Shown piece after piece: positions 6,775 to 13,234 of a stretch of DNA of 13,239 bases. Numbering within the stretch: the first letter of the stretch is position 1; every line of letters begins with the position of its first letter. This stretch comes from an uncultured Collinsella sp. (GTDB lineage Bacteria > Actinomycetota > Coriobacteriia > Coriobacteriales > Coriobacteriaceae). Made by a program: the position numbers and the translations under genes. Where the stretch lies: the NCBI GenBank assembly GCA_958427355.1, contig CAUACA010000038.1, positions 1 through 13,239 on the forward strand. The letters run 5' to 3'. The notes beneath the pieces are model-generated. The model made no database searches. It saw only the letters and a list, made by a program, of their open reading frames with translations, and was not told the origin of the DNA.

Positions 6775-6800
6775 TACAATAGCGCCTATGCGAAAGGGGA
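6775..6800 (+). promoter_or_regulatory. -10 box and RBS that set the aminotransferase start
   Basis: TACAAT (6775-6780) is a good -10 without a clear -35. It is followed by the Shine-Dalgarno AAAGGGG (6793-6799) and ATG at 6805. Transcription would begin near 6787, leaving a leader of about 18 bases. The in-frame ATG at 6706 lies upstream of this promoter and inside the palindrome, so it should not be the start. Confidence 0.6.
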
Positions 6801-6804
6801 ACAG

Positions 6805-7989
6805 ATGATCAACGAAACTATGTATGCTCGCGGTGCGGAAAGCTCCATCATCCGTGAGATCTTTAGCTATGGTCTTGAGCGCAAGGCACAGATCGGTGCG
6901 GAAAACGTATTCGATTTTTCGCTGGGCAATCCGAGCGTTCCGGCGCCCGCTACTGTAGCTGAGTCGATTAAGAAGGCCCTGGAGCTGCCGAGTGACCAGT
7001 TGCACGGCTACACCCCCGCTCCGGGCCTGCCGCAATGTCGAGCAGCCGTCGCCGAATCGCTCAACCGCCGCTTTGGAACGAACTATGAGGGCAAAGACGT
7101 CTTTATGACGGTTGGTGCCGCGGCTTCGCTCACCTGCACGCTCAACGCCGTTACGAACCCGGGCGACGAGGTTATTGTTATCGCCCCATACTTTCCGGAG
7201 TATCGCGTTTGGATTGAGAAGGCCGGCTGTACGTGTGTTGAGGCGCTCGCCGATGAGGATACGTTCCAGCTGAGCGTGGACAACGTGCTCAAGGCGATTA
7301 GCGATAAGACGGCGGCCGTCATCATCGACTCTCCCAACAACCCGACCGGTGCCGTATATACGCGCGATACGCTGACGCGACTGGCCAATGTTCTGCGCGA
7401 GGCCAACGCTCAGCGCAATCCCGAGAATCCGATTATGCTCATCTCGGATGAGCCGTACCGCGAAATCGTGTACGGTGCCGAGGTGCCTTGGGTGCCCTCG
7501 ATCTACGAGCACACCATCGTGTGCTACTCGTATTCCAAGTCGCTGTCGCTGCCGGGTGAGCGCGTGGGGTGGATCTTGGTTCCCAACACCAATCCGCAGG
7601 CTGCCCGTCTGATGCCGGCTGTTGCGGGTGCTGCCCGTACGCTGGGTTTTGTATGCGCACCGGCACTCTTCCAGCGCGTAATTATCGACTGCATCGATGA
7701 GCCGAGTGACGTTGAGGCCTATGCACGCAACCGCACCGCGCTTACCGACGCACTAGCGGAGTATGGCTACACCTATGTTGAGCCGGATGGCGCGTTCTAC
7801 CTATGGGTGAAAGCGTTGGAGCCCGATGCGAATGCGTTTTGCGAGCGCGCAAAGAAGTATGAGTTGCTTGCGGTTCCCTCGGACAGCTTTGGTATGCCGG
7901 GCTGGTTCCGCCTGGGCTATTGCGTGAGTTACGAGACGATTATCAATTCGCTACCCGCTTGGAAACAGTTGGCGGACGAGTATCGTTAA
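6805..7989 (+). CDS. Class I/II PLP-dependent aminotransferase
   Basis: A 394-residue fold-type I aminotransferase. All key residues of the aspartate aminotransferase superfamily are visible: SPNNPTG at 176-182 with N179, SDEPY at 214-218 with D215 and Y218 contacting the cofactor ring, the PLP lysine K245 in YSYSKSLSLPGERVGW, and the carboxylate-binding arginine R369 in GWFRLGY. It would move an amino group between an amino acid and a 2-oxoacid in the cytoplasm. The amino-acid substrate (aspartate, alanine, aromatic or branched-chain) cannot be read from these motifs. The 33-residue in-frame extension upstream (from 6706) runs through the palindrome and is rejected. The gene stands alone, between the palindrome and the parS-like gap, and no neighbour suggests a pathway. 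Confidence 0.93.
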   Translation: MINETMYARGAESSIIREIFSYGLERKAQIGAENVFDFSLGNPSVPAPATVAESIKKALELPSDQLHGYTPAPGLPQCRAAVAESLNRRFGTNYEGKDVFMTVGAAASLTCTLNAVTNPGDEVIVIAPYFPEYRVWIEKAGCTCVEALADEDTFQLSVDNVLKAISDKTAAVIIDSPNNPTGAVYTRDTLTRLANVLREANAQRNPENPIMLISDEPYREIVYGAEVPWVPSIYEHTIVCYSYSKSLSLPGERVGWILVPNTNPQAARLMPAVAGAARTLGFVCAPALFQRVIIDCIDEPSDVEAYARNRTALTDALAEYGYTYVEPDGAFYLWVKALEPDANAFCERAKKYELLAVPSDSFGMPGWFRLGYCVSYETIINSLPAWKQLADEYR

Positions 7990-8011
7990 AAGTAAAGCGC
8001 TCTGCCTACAA

Positions 8012-8027
8012 TGTTTTACGTGAAACG
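8012..8027. promoter_or_regulatory. parS-like ParB binding site (degenerate)
   Basis: TGTTTTACGTGAAACG matches the widely conserved 16-bp parS sequence TGTTTCACGTGAAACA at 14 of 16 positions, and the 14-bp core at 13 of 14. The mismatches are C to T at position 6, inside the central CACGTG, and A to G at the last base. It lies in a gap between genes, 23 bases after the aminotransferase stop. The central mismatch would be expected to weaken ParB binding, so this is a candidate only. It overlaps the start of the hairpin at 8024. Confidence 0.35.
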
Positions 8028-8054
8028 GGGTTTGGTGTTAAGCCGGACCCCGTT
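8024..8054. terminator. Hairpin after the aminotransferase, possible weak terminator
   Basis: AACGGGGT (8024-8031) and ACCCCGTT (8047-8054) are perfect 8-bp arms; the loop can pair further (GG 8034-8035 with CC 8043-8044, plus wobbles). It lies 35 bases after the aminotransferase stop, where a terminator is expected, but no T run follows on either side. It may be a weak or factor-assisted stop, or a 3'-end stabilising stem. Confidence 0.4.
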
Positions 8055-8087
8055 GTCATGGACGTTGTGTCTTTGGGATGGAGTGGT

Positions 8088-8117
8088 TTTACGACTATCG
8101 AAGGCTATGCGTACAAT
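8088..8117 (+). promoter_or_regulatory. Likely promoter of the PHP hydrolase gene
   Basis: TTTACG (8088-8093, four of six matches to TTGACA) and TACAAT (8112-8117) are separated by 18 bases, 38 bases before the ATG at 8155. AAGGAG (8144-8149) then gives a good Shine-Dalgarno with five bases of spacing. Confidence 0.5.
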
Positions 8118-8154
8118 GAATATAAGCGACGGCCGTGCCAGATAAGGAGACCTG

Positions 8155-8976
8155 ATGCCCTACCTGCTTTCTTGTGACATTCATACCCATACGATGTTCT
8201 CTGCGCATGCATATTCGACCATTGAGGAGAATGTGTACTGGGCGGCAGAGCGTGGCCTGCAGGTGCTCGGATCTGCCGACCATCTGAGCTCTATGGTTAC
8301 GGCTTGCCCTAATGACCTGCGCAGTTATCAGTTCTTTATCAACCAGGATATCTGGCCGCGCATTTGGAGCGGCGTGCTGGTGCTGCGTGGTGCCGAGGCC
8401 GATATCGTTTCGCTGGACGGAAGCCTGTTTGGCGAGGACACTCCTGTCACGCTCGATATTGCCGGCGATTCGTACAGCCGTCAGCATTCGCTGTTCGATT
8501 TGGTTACGCGTAATTTGGATTATTTGGTTGCGAGCGTGCATAATTCGCAGATTGCCGAGGGCGCGACGCTGGCCCAGACGACCGAGATGTATATCAATGC
8601 CCTGGAGCACCCCAAGGTGTTCATGCTGGGCCACACGGGGCGTTCGGGCGTGCCGTTCGATATCGACGAGGTGCTGTTGGCAGCTAAGGCCAAGCACAAG
8701 ATTATCGAGATCAACAACCATAGTCTTGAACACGGTGTCGACACTGAGCATTGGGCCGTATGCCGCAAGATCGCCGAGCGCTGCGCCGAGCTGGGCGTGG
8801 GCATTGGCGTGTCAACCGATGCCCACATTGGCATGGCCATTGGCAAGCTCGATCACGCGCGCAAGATGCTCGACGAGATTCACTTCCCGTTGGATCTGAT
8901 CGTGACGCGCGACCGCGAGACGCTGCTGCGCGAGATGGCGGCAGCCGGCGTGTGCGATCTGCGCAATGGGATGTAG
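8155..8976 (+). CDS. PHP-domain metal-dependent hydrolase, YcdX-like
   Basis: A 273-residue single-domain PHP (polymerase and histidinol phosphatase) protein with the full set of metal ligands: H10-x-H12 (DIHTHT), H18 in SAHAYST, D42-H43 (ADH), E81 (RGAEAD), H129 (ASVHN), H160 (LGHTG) and D222-x-H224 (STDAHIG). The order and context, including HAYST near the start, the IWPR segment at 66-69, the EINNHS stretch and S-x-DAH, closely follow E. coli YcdX, a trinuclear-zinc phosphatase of this fold. Phosphoester hydrolysis in the cytoplasm is therefore likely; the natural substrate is unknown, as it is for most YcdX relatives. It has its own promoter and terminator and no partner gene. Histidinol phosphatase is less likely because no his genes are near. 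Confidence 0.9.
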   Translation: MPYLLSCDIHTHTMFSAHAYSTIEENVYWAAERGLQVLGSADHLSSMVTACPNDLRSYQFFINQDIWPRIWSGVLVLRGAEADIVSLDGSLFGEDTPVTLDIAGDSYSRQHSLFDLVTRNLDYLVASVHNSQIAEGATLAQTTEMYINALEHPKVFMLGHTGRSGVPFDIDEVLLAAKAKHKIIEINNHSLEHGVDTEHWAVCRKIAERCAELGVGIGVSTDAHIGMAIGKLDHARKMLDEIHFPLDLIVTRDRETLLREMAAAGVCDLRNGM

Positions 8977-8996
8977 CGGAGTTTATAAACCAAGCG

Positions 8997-9030
8997 AAGG
9001 GGGCGGCCCAGGCAGGTCGCCCCCTTTCTT
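8997..9030 (+). terminator. Rho-independent terminator after the PHP gene
   Basis: AAGGGGGCG (8997-9005) pairs with CGCCCCCTT (9018-9026), extended inward by G-U and two C-G pairs, followed by TTTCTT (9025-9030). It lies 21 bases after the PHP stop. The methyltransferase gene on the other strand ends at 9055, so it may also slow leftward transcription, though it lacks a T run in that direction. Confidence 0.9.
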
Positions 9031-9054
9031 GTCCCAAAAATCTACTGAGGTTGG

Positions 9055-10503
9055 TTAGCGGCGTTCGAGGACCGCTACGGTTTCGGTGTGGTCGGTGTGA
9101 GGGAACATGTCGACGGGCGTGATCTTGAGCAGTCGGTAGCCTCCGTCGAGGAGCTGATGCAGGTCGCGCTCTTGAGTCACGGGGTTGCAGCTGATATAGG
9201 TGATGCGGCGCGGTTTAAGTGCGCAGGCAGCTTCGAGGAACTCGGGCGTGGAGCCGGCGCGCGGCGGGTCGATGGAAAGAATGTCGACGCGTTCGTTGTT
9301 GTCGGCGGCATCGAGGATATAGTCGGTCGCATCGTCGGCCATAAACCAGGCGCTGCGGGTGAGGCCGTTGAGCTCGGCATTGCGGCGTGCGTCGGCAACG
9401 CCCGCCGGGTTGCGCTCCACGCCGAGCAGCATAATGCCGACGCCTCTGTCCTGGGCATCCTTCGCGGCGCACAGACCGATAGTTCCGCTACCGCAATAGG
9501 CATCCATGAGTACGTCGCCCTGCTGCAGGTCCATGCCGTCAATCGCGAGCTGATAGAGCAGCTCGGTCTGCTGCGGATTGGTCTGATAGAACGCGGTAGG
9601 GGAGATGTCGAATTCGCAGCCGAGCAGCTGGTCGCGCATGCATTCGGCGCCATACACGATGCGGGTTTCCTCGCCGAGGATGGCGTTGCCGGGGCGTCCG
9701 TTGATGTTTTGGGCGACGGTGACGATGCGCGGATCGAGTGCGGCGACAGCCTCAGAGAACTCCTGCGCATGCGGCAAGTCGCGCTGAGCGGTCACGAGCG
9801 TGACCATGACCTGGTCGGTACGCCAACCGCAGCGGACGACGGCATAGCGGAGCAAGCCCAGATGCTTGTCCTCGTTAAAGGCGGGAATGTGCAGGCGCTC
9901 AGCTTCACGCGCGATGCCGTTAAGAATTTGTCGGGCGCCCGGTGCCTCGACGGGGCATTCGGGTACGGCAACGATCTTGTGCGTGCCGCGCTCAAAGAAA
10001 CCGCAACGGACGGCGCCCTCCTTACCGGGAGCAAAGGGAGTGGCAGCCTTATGACGAAAGCCACGCGGCGCAGGATATTTGCCCGGGTCGCCCAGGGTGA
10101 CACCCATGCCACGAATAGGATCTACAGCAATGCCCTCACGCTCACAAAGCGAAGCAAAAAGCTCCTCCATAGCAGCCTGCTTGGCGGCGAGCTGCTTCTT
10201 ATAAGGACGATTGAGCGCCGTACATCCACCGCAAGCTTTCATGATGGAACAAGGAGACTTGGGATCAACGGCCTTGCGCGCAGACGAAACCTGATCTTTA
10301 TGCGAGCGCTTGGAGCGAGTCTGAGATGCCTTGACCTCGCTCCGACGAGAGTCAGAACGCTTGGTCTTAGCCCTGTTCTTGGTCGATTTGCTTTTTGCAG
10401 CTTTAGAAGACTTGGATTTCGTAGAAGATTTCTCCTCCTTCGACCCCTCAGCCGCCTCGATCAAAGCACGACGAGCCTTACGCTCCGCACGAGATTCTGC
10501 CAT
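9055..10503 (-). CDS. rlmD: 23S rRNA (uracil-5)-methyltransferase, RlmD/RumA family
   Basis: A 482-residue SAM-dependent methyltransferase of the TrmA/RumA family, which makes 5-methyluridine in RNA. The [4Fe-4S] cysteines are C85, C91 and C94 (CSIMKACGGC) with C183 (VPEC). The SAM-binding motif is DAYCGSG at 334-340, followed by IDPPRAG at 411-417, the catalytic cysteine C439 (YISCNP) and the base E474 (HTETVAVLERR). The usual N-terminal TRAM RNA-binding barrel is missing; residues 18-80 are instead a low-complexity tail of Lys, Ser and Arg, which could bind RNA non-specifically. Target could be U1939, U747 or both, as Firmicute homologues differ. The start at 10503 has GGAG six bases upstream; a 76-codon in-frame extension to 10731 runs through the big palindrome and is rejected. 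Convergent with the PHP gene. Confidence 0.93.
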   Translation of the reverse strand: MAESRAERKARRALIEAAEGSKEEKSSTKSKSSKAAKSKSTKNRAKTKRSDSRRSEVKASQTRSKRSHKDQVSSARKAVDPKSPCSIMKACGGCTALNRPYKKQLAAKQAAMEELFASLCEREGIAVDPIRGMGVTLGDPGKYPAPRGFRHKAATPFAPGKEGAVRCGFFERGTHKIVAVPECPVEAPGARQILNGIAREAERLHIPAFNEDKHLGLLRYAVVRCGWRTDQVMVTLVTAQRDLPHAQEFSEAVAALDPRIVTVAQNINGRPGNAILGEETRIVYGAECMRDQLLGCEFDISPTAFYQTNPQQTELLYQLAIDGMDLQQGDVLMDAYCGSGTIGLCAAKDAQDRGVGIMLLGVERNPAGVADARRNAELNGLTRSAWFMADDATDYILDAADNNERVDILSIDPPRAGSTPEFLEAACALKPRRITYISCNPVTQERDLHQLLDGGYRLLKITPVDMFPHTDHTETVAVLERR

Positions 10504-10515
10504 CAATAACTCCAC

Positions 10516-10546
10516 TAATTCATGAATTAAAGCTGCAAGTATTGTA
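10516..10546 (-). promoter_or_regulatory. Promoter and leader of the methyltransferase gene
   Basis: On the minus strand TACAAT (10546-10541) is the probable -10, 37 bases before the ATG, with no convincing -35. The perfect 14-bp palindrome TAATTCATGAATTA (10516-10529) lies between it and the Shine-Dalgarno, at about the transcription start or just after it, where a repressor could act. Confidence 0.4.
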
Positions 10547-10610
10547 CCGTGCCAAGCCAGCAGACGATATACAAGCGGTTTAATCGTGTCGGTGATAAGC
10601 CCAACGACGG

Positions 10611-10749
10611 TTGCCCGCCGCGTGAGGGGTGTGGGGGTTAAGTTTATCGCGAGTTCCGCACGAACAGGAGGCCACTTAATGTGGCCTCCGTCGTGAGCAG
10701 GACTGTAGAGCAGGAAACTTAACCCCCACACCCCTCACGCGGCGGGCAA
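10611..10749. repeat. 139-bp palindromic element with perfect 35-bp arms
   Basis: Positions 10611-10645 and 10715-10749 are exact reverse complements over 35 bases (left arm begins TTGCCCGCCGCGTGAGGGGT). The 69-base centre contains a second hairpin, GGAGGCCAC (10667-10675) with GTGGCCTCC (10681-10689) around TTAAT. Partial pairing joins the two (CACGA 10659-10663 with TCGTG 10691-10695; AGT and CC with GG and ACT). Almost the whole unit can fold as one long hairpin or cruciform. No T run follows, there is no ORF of substance and no direct repeat flanks it. It occupies most of the 337-bp gap between two divergent genes, and the ABC operon promoter starts eight bases after it. It could be a miniature mobile palindrome or a large regulatory structure. 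Confidence 0.8.
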
Positions 10750-10756
10750 ACTCGCC

Positions 10757-10785
10757 TTGTGCTCTATCACGCTAAAGTGTATGAT
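10757..10785 (+). promoter_or_regulatory. Promoter of the amino acid ABC importer operon
   Basis: TTGTGC (10757-10762), 17 bases, then TATGAT (10780-10785): correct spacing for a sigma-70-type promoter, with a good -10 and a partial -35. The start would be near 10792, giving a leader of about 49 bases to the ATG at 10841. Confidence 0.55.
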
Positions 10786-10804
10786 GCTGAACGTTACACG
10801 ATTC

Positions 10805-10822
10805 ACTTTACTTAACTAAAGT
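10805..10822. promoter_or_regulatory. Near-palindrome in the leader of the ABC operon
   Basis: ACTTTA (10805-10810) and TAAAGT (10817-10822) flank CTTAAC, giving an 18-bp palindrome with a single mismatched pair. The CTAAAGT half also occurs at 10772-10778, overlapping the spacer just before the -10. The pair could be an operator. There is no recognisable riboswitch in this short leader. Confidence 0.3.
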
Positions 10823-10840
10823 ACCATCAAGGGGGATACC

Positions 10841-11701
10841 ATGAATACCGATATGTCTCGTCGTCAGTTTGTTGGTCTAGCCGGCTCGCTCGCCACGGTG
10901 CTTGGCCTTGGTCTTGTCGGTTGCGGCGGTGGTGCCGGCAAGGGCTCCGCTGCCGGTTCTGCCGCAGCCAAGGATGTGAAGGGCGCTGCGGAGTCCAAGA
11001 AGCTCGTGGTGGGCTTTGATAAGTCCTATCCTCCGTACGGCTTTGTGGGCGACGATGGCGAGTACACCGGCTTTGATCTCGATCTGGCCAAGGCTGTTGC
11101 CGATAAGCAGGGCTGGGAGGTCAAATACGAGGCCATCGACTGGGACGCCAAGGATACGCTGCTCAACTCGGGCGCCATCAACTGCATCTGGAACGGCTTT
11201 ACCATGGAGGGCCGCGAGGACGACTACACGTTCTCCGAGCCGTACATGCTCAACGAGCAGGTGCTCGTGGTCAAGAAGGACGCGGGTATCAAGAGCTGGG
11301 ACGATCTTGCTGGCAAGACCGTGATCACTCAGACCGATTCCGCTGCGCAGGATGTGCTCGAGGGCGACCAGAAGGATCTGGCCGCGACGTTCGCCACGCT
11401 CGACACCATCGGCGACTACAACACGGCCTTTATGCAGCTCGAGAGCGGCGCGGTCGATGCCGTGGCTTGCGACCTTTCGATTGCTCAGTATCAGCTTGCC
11501 GCCAAGCCCGATGCCTATACGCAGCTTGATGAGCCGCTGTCCAGCGAGCACTACGCTGTCGGCTTTAAGAAGGGCGACACCAAGTCCGCCGATGCCGTGA
11601 CCGAGTCGCTCAAGGCGCTCTACGATGACGGTACGGTTAAGGACCTCTGCGACAAGTATTCAAGCTATGGTCTATCTTTCGATAATTGGGTGCTCAAGTA
11701 A
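10841..11701 (+). CDS. Polar amino acid ABC importer, substrate-binding lipoprotein
   Basis: A 286-residue extracellular solute-binding protein of family 3. The N terminus is a lipoprotein signal with a lipobox ending in C28 (LVGC). It also carries a twin-arginine motif, SRRQFVG at 6-12, so it may be exported folded by the Tat system and then lipidated. A flexible Gly/Ala/Ser linker (29-45) precedes the binding domain: VVGFDKSYPPYGFVGDDGEY with TGFDLDLAKAVA, then WNGFTMEGREDDYTFSEPY, and VITQTDSAAQDVLEGD. The acidic pocket approach D-x-x-YPPY and the R in MEGREDDY fit binding of an alpha-amino acid, but the exact ligand (cystine, glutamine, other) is not decidable. The Shine-Dalgarno AAGGGGG (10829-10835) fits ATG 10841. 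It is the first gene of the importer operon; its TAA overlaps the permease ATG. Confidence 0.93.
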   Translation: MNTDMSRRQFVGLAGSLATVLGLGLVGCGGGAGKGSAAGSAAAKDVKGAAESKKLVVGFDKSYPPYGFVGDDGEYTGFDLDLAKAVADKQGWEVKYEAIDWDAKDTLLNSGAINCIWNGFTMEGREDDYTFSEPYMLNEQVLVVKKDAGIKSWDDLAGKTVITQTDSAAQDVLEGDQKDLAATFATLDTIGDYNTAFMQLESGAVDAVACDLSIAQYQLAAKPDAYTQLDEPLSSEHYAVGFKKGDTKSADAVTESLKALYDDGTVKDLCDKYSSYGLSFDNWVLK

Positions 11702-12354
11702 TGTCTATTCAGGTCATGATGCAGATGCTTGGCCAGGGATTCTTGGTCAGTTTGCAGTTGTTTGTGCTGACGCTGCTGGGGTCGATTCCGCTGGGAATCC
11801 CCGTGGCGTTTATGCGCATGAGCAAAATCGCGCCGCTTCGCTGGATTGCGCGCATCTACATTTCGGTCATGCGCGGTACGCCGCTCATGCTGCAGATGTT
11901 TGCCATCTACTTTGCCCCGTACTACGTGTTTGGCATTTCGCTCACGCCCGATTCCAAGTGGACGGCGTGCGTCGTGGCGTTCATCATCAACTACGCCGGC
12001 TATTTTGCCGAGATCTATCGATCGGGCCTGCAGTCCATTCCGCGCGGTCAATATGAGGCCGCCGAGGTGCTGGGCTACTCGCGCATGCAGACGTTTCTGT
12101 ATATCGTGATGCCGCAGGTCGCCAAGCGTATTCTGCCGGCGATGGGCAACGAGATCATCACGCTGGTCAAGGACACGTCGCTGGCGTTTGCCATTGGCGT
12201 GGGTGAGATGTTCTCGACGGCCAAGGCGCTGGTCGCCTCGCAGGTGAGCATGGTGCCGTTTGCGATCGCGGCGTTGATCTACTGGGTCTTTAACTTTGTG
12301 GTCGAGATGCTGCTGGGCGCCGCCGAAAAGAAGTTGGACTATTATCATGACTAA
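11701..12354 (+). CDS. Polar amino acid ABC importer, permease
   Basis: A 217-residue membrane protein of the HisM/GlnP group. Hydrophobic segments lie at about 14-38, 61-82, 87-107, 150-170 and 186-206. RIYISVMRGTPLMLQMF (51-67) is the typical periplasm-side start of the transport core, and the EAA loop that docks with the ATPase is at about 119-139 (EAAEVLGYSRMQTFLYIVMP). It probably works as a homodimer because no second permease is present. ATG 11701 overlaps the preceding stop (TAATG), indicating translational coupling; a TTG at 11686 is in frame but would only add five residues. The C terminus overlaps the ATPase start by eight bases. Confidence 0.94.
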   Translation: MSIQVMMQMLGQGFLVSLQLFVLTLLGSIPLGIPVAFMRMSKIAPLRWIARIYISVMRGTPLMLQMFAIYFAPYYVFGISLTPDSKWTACVVAFIINYAGYFAEIYRSGLQSIPRGQYEAAEVLGYSRMQTFLYIVMPQVAKRILPAMGNEIITLVKDTSLAFAIGVGEMFSTAKALVASQVSMVPFAIAALIYWVFNFVVEMLLGAAEKKLDYYHD

Positions 12355-13111
12355 CTCAGTGATGAAAATCGAAAACGCGCGTAAGGCGTTTGGCGGCAAT
12401 GAGGTGCTCAAGGATATCTCGCTTGAGGTGAAGCGTGGCGAGGTCGTGGCGATTATCGGGCCTTCGGGTGGCGGCAAGTCCACGCTGCTGCGGTGTGCCA
12501 CGCTGCTCGAGACACTCGACGGAGGCTCACTCTCGTTTGGCGACCTTGCCGTTGCGACGGATGCGGGTTCGGGCGCGGTCTATGCGAAGGGCGATGTGCC
12601 CAAACAGGCGCGCTCGCGATTCGGCCTGGTGTTCCAAAATTACAACCTGTTCCCGCACTATACCGTGATGAAAAACATCATCGACGCGCCGATCCGCGTG
12701 CTTAAGCGCTCGCGCGAGCAGGCAGAAGCTCGTGCGCATGAATTGATTGCTCAGATGGGGCTTGTGGGCAACGAGAACAAGGTGCCGTGTGAGCTTTCGG
12801 GCGGTCAGCAGCAGCGCGTGAGTATTGCCCGCGCCCTAGCGCTCGACCCGGAGATCCTGTTCTTTGACGAGCCGACCTCGGCACTCGATCCCGAGCTGAC
12901 GGCCGAGGTGCTGCGTGTCATTAAGGACCTCGCTGCGCAGAATATGACGATGGTGATCGTGACCCACGCAATGCAGTTTGCGCGCGATGTTGCCGACCGC
13001 GTGGTCTTTATGGACGGCGGTCGTATTGTCGAGGAGGGTCCTGCCGAGCAGGTCATCGACCATCCACGCGAGCAGCGCACCCGTGAGTTCTTGAGCCGTA
13101 TCGAGGGATAG
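12347..13111 (+). CDS. Polar amino acid ABC importer, ATP-binding protein
   Basis: A 254-residue ABC ATPase that powers the importer, of the GlnQ/HisP type. Walker A GPSGGGKST is at 38-46, the Q-loop Q97 in FQNYNLFPHYT, the signature LSGGQQQR at 150-157, Walker B with D-loop ILFFDEPTSALDPE from 170 (catalytic E175), and the switch histidine H207 (VTHAMQ). The ATG at 12347 lies within the last codons of the permease (8-base overlap); an in-frame ATG at 12296 would add 17 residues that mimic nothing in the family and is rejected. Methionine 6 (12362) is a possible alternative start. It is the last gene of the operon, with a terminator 33 bases after the stop. Confidence 0.95.
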   Translation: MTNSVMKIENARKAFGGNEVLKDISLEVKRGEVVAIIGPSGGGKSTLLRCATLLETLDGGSLSFGDLAVATDAGSGAVYAKGDVPKQARSRFGLVFQNYNLFPHYTVMKNIIDAPIRVLKRSREQAEARAHELIAQMGLVGNENKVPCELSGGQQQRVSIARALALDPEILFFDEPTSALDPELTAEVLRVIKDLAAQNMTMVIVTHAMQFARDVADRVVFMDGGRIVEEGPAEQVIDHPREQRTREFLSRIEG

Positions 13112-13144
13112 GCTCAGGTATTTACTCAACTATTAATTGAGGCG

Positions 13145-13181
13145 AAGCCGCCGCAGGTCTTACGGTCTGTGGCGGCTTTTT
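13145..13181 (+). terminator. Rho-independent terminator of the ABC operon
   Basis: AAGCCGCC (13145-13152) pairs with GGCGGCTT (13171-13178), extended through a G-U pair and CAG/CTG to a loop of about 10 bases, followed by a five-T run (13177-13181). Confidence 0.94.
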
Positions 13182-13203
13182 GTTTGGCTCTGTTAGACCA
13201 GGA

Positions 13204-13234
13204 TTGACATACATGTGTCCCCACGGTGCCATAT
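13204..13234 (+). promoter_or_regulatory. Possible promoter of the next gene
   Basis: A perfect TTGACA (13204-13209) is followed after 19 bases by CATATC (13229-13234) preceded by TG-C, an extended -10 arrangement. The -10 match is only three of six and the window ends five bases later, so this is tentative. The remaining bases (13182-13239) show no gene. Confidence 0.25.

Noticed and set aside
7990..8154. Possible small gene between the aminotransferase and the PHP gene
   Set aside because: The open frame across this gap starts inside the aminotransferase without a Shine-Dalgarno and runs into the PHP gene; the gap holds promoter and hairpin signals instead.
9088..10509. Plus-strand open frame of 473 codons opposite the methyltransferase
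   Set aside because: The minus strand encodes an enzyme with all catalytic motifs in order. The opposite frame has no recognisable motif and is a by-product of GC-rich codon usage.
10504..10731. 76-codon N-terminal extension of the methyltransferase
   Set aside because: It would read through the 139-bp palindrome and the probable -10 box. The ATG at 10503 has its own Shine-Dalgarno.
11665..12501. Minus-strand open frame of 278 codons opposite the ABC permease
   Set aside because: It covers a well-defined operon on the other strand, including two gene overlaps, and has no recognisable domain.
13213..13220. TGTCCCCA near the right edge, similar to part of the 6687-6742 palindrome
   Set aside because: Eight shared bases without the rest of the arm are expected by chance, and the window ends too soon to see a partner arm.
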